From assembly GCF_002242805.1 (NCBI RefSeq), contig NZ_MCGQ01000007.1:558001-622000 (forward strand): DNA of 64,000 bases, given 5' to 3'. A model generated the notes under the pieces. The model was not told the origin of the DNA. It saw only the letters and a list, made by a program, of their open reading frames with translations, and ran no database searches. Below are positions 63,473 to 64,000 of this stretch, in pieces. The position numbers and the translations under genes were made by a program. The DNA comes from Streptomyces diastatochromogenes. Its GTDB lineage: Bacteria > Actinomycetota > Actinomycetes > Streptomycetales > Streptomycetaceae. Numbering within the stretch: position 1 is the first letter of the stretch; each line of letters begins with the position of its first letter.

Positions 63473-63940
63473 ATGTCGACACAGACGCCCGCACCACTGC
63501 ACTGGAAGCTCGTCATCGACGCGGCCGACCCGCACGCACAGGCCGACTTCTGGGCCGCCGCGCTGCACTACACGGCCGAGGACAACAGCGCGCTCGTCGA
63601 ACGGCTGCTGTCCCTCGGCGCGTTGCCCGAACAGGCCACCCTCGACCACCACGGCCGCCCCGCCTTCCGTGACCTGATCGCCGTACGGCACCCCGACGAC
63701 CCCTACGACCCGGACTCCGGCACCGGCCTGGGGCGGCGGCTGCTGTTCCAGCGCGTCCCGGAGGCGAAGACCGTCAAGAACCGGCTCCACCTCGACCTGC
63801 ACCCCGGCGCCGGGCGGCGCGCGGACGAGGTGGCCCGACTGGAGGCCCTCGGCGCGCGGGTCCTGCGCGAGGTGAAGGAGCCCGCCGGTGAGTGGACGGT
63901 GATGGCGGACCCGGAGGGCAACGAGTTCTGCGTGCAGTAG
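63473..63940 (+). CDS. VOC (glyoxalase/bleomycin-resistance) superfamily protein
   Basis: The 155-aa product begins MSTQTPAPLHWKLVIDAADP and has the two beta-alpha-beta modules of the VOC fold: AQADFWAAALHY near the start, then KNRLHLDLHPGAGRRADEVA and WTVMADPEGNEFCVQ at the end. Possible metal ligands are His and Glu residues in these strands. A GTG at 63464 is an alternative start. TATAAG lies 9 nt before the ATG, with no ribosome site, so the mRNA may be nearly leaderless. Substrate unknown. Confidence 0.88.
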   Translation: MSTQTPAPLHWKLVIDAADPHAQADFWAAALHYTAEDNSALVERLLSLGALPEQATLDHHGRPAFRDLIAVRHPDDPYDPDSGTGLGRRLLFQRVPEAKTVKNRLHLDLHPGAGRRADEVARLEALGARVLREVKEPAGEWTVMADPEGNEFCVQ

Positions 63941-63963
63941 CCGGGCGGGGGCGTGCGGGCCGG

Positions 63964-64000
63964 TTACGCCTGCGCCGCCTTGGCCGCACGGTCGGTCAGC
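63964..64000 (-). CDS. C-terminal end of a leftward gene (runs off the window)
   Basis: The reverse strand reads LTDRAAKAAQA then TAA at 63964-63966, 24 nt after the VOC stop. It looks like the end of a helical or disordered tail. Too little is present to name the product. Confidence 0.35.
   Translation of the reverse strand, partial: LTDRAAKAAQA

Overview
This window is a stretch of conserved chromosome from a Streptomyces (at minimum a high-GC actinomycete). The evidence is the uniformly G+C-rich coding sequence, frequent GTG and TTG starts, the exact lengths and sequences of the translation and RNA polymerase proteins (EF-Tu 397 aa, RpoB 1161 aa with a TTG start, S12 123 aa), and the synteny. 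It has no rRNA operon, CRISPR array, intact insertion sequence or prophage.

Bases 1-4467 hold the promoter-proximal part of the S10 ribosomal operon, read leftward: rpsJ, rplC, rplD, rplW, rplB, rpsS, rplV, rpsC and the first codons of rplP. Between rpsJ and tuf (about 4.5-11.5 kb) is an accessory interval. It holds a Tat-exported GH115 glycoside hydrolase followed, apparently in the same transcription unit, by a small WXG-like protein, a large protein with an N-terminal WXG100-like domain, and a membrane-anchored four-cysteine protein. A decayed Ig-like gene remnant lies beside them.

Bases 11.6-29.8 kb carry the str, rpoBC, rplJL, rplKA and secE-nusG genes, all leftward: tuf, fusA, rpsG, rpsL; rpoC, rpoB; rplL, rplJ; a lipoprotein; rplA, rplK; nusG, secE; and tRNA-Trp. 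The units are separated by strong hairpins. The rpsL and rpsJ leaders share a nearly identical 25-base element.

Bases 30-44 kb are housekeeping and metabolic genes: an AspC-type aminotransferase, adenosine deaminase, a TetR/NAD(P)-binding protein pair around two palindromes, murB, two MaoC-fold dehydratases of HadA/HadB type, rpmG, three more tRNAs (Met, Thr, Tyr), a cytosine-deaminase-like protein that has lost catalytic residues, yajQ, small membrane proteins, an APC permease and htpX.

Bases 44.1-53.9 kb are a leftward, translationally overlapping nuo operon with only nuoA, B, C, H, I, J, K, L, M and N. The NADH module (E, F, G) and NuoD are absent, and NuoC has a long repetitive tail. Divergent from it are two tandemly duplicated sensor kinases and one LuxR-type response regulator, followed by korA-korB, a ferredoxin-dependent 2-oxoacid oxidoreductase. 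A route from KorAB through ferredoxin to this partial complex is an attractive but unproven reading.

The right end (60.9-64 kb) has a one-cysteine HxlR regulator divergent from a QorB-like reductase, a RarD permease, a VOC protein that may be leaderless, and the last codons of another leftward gene.
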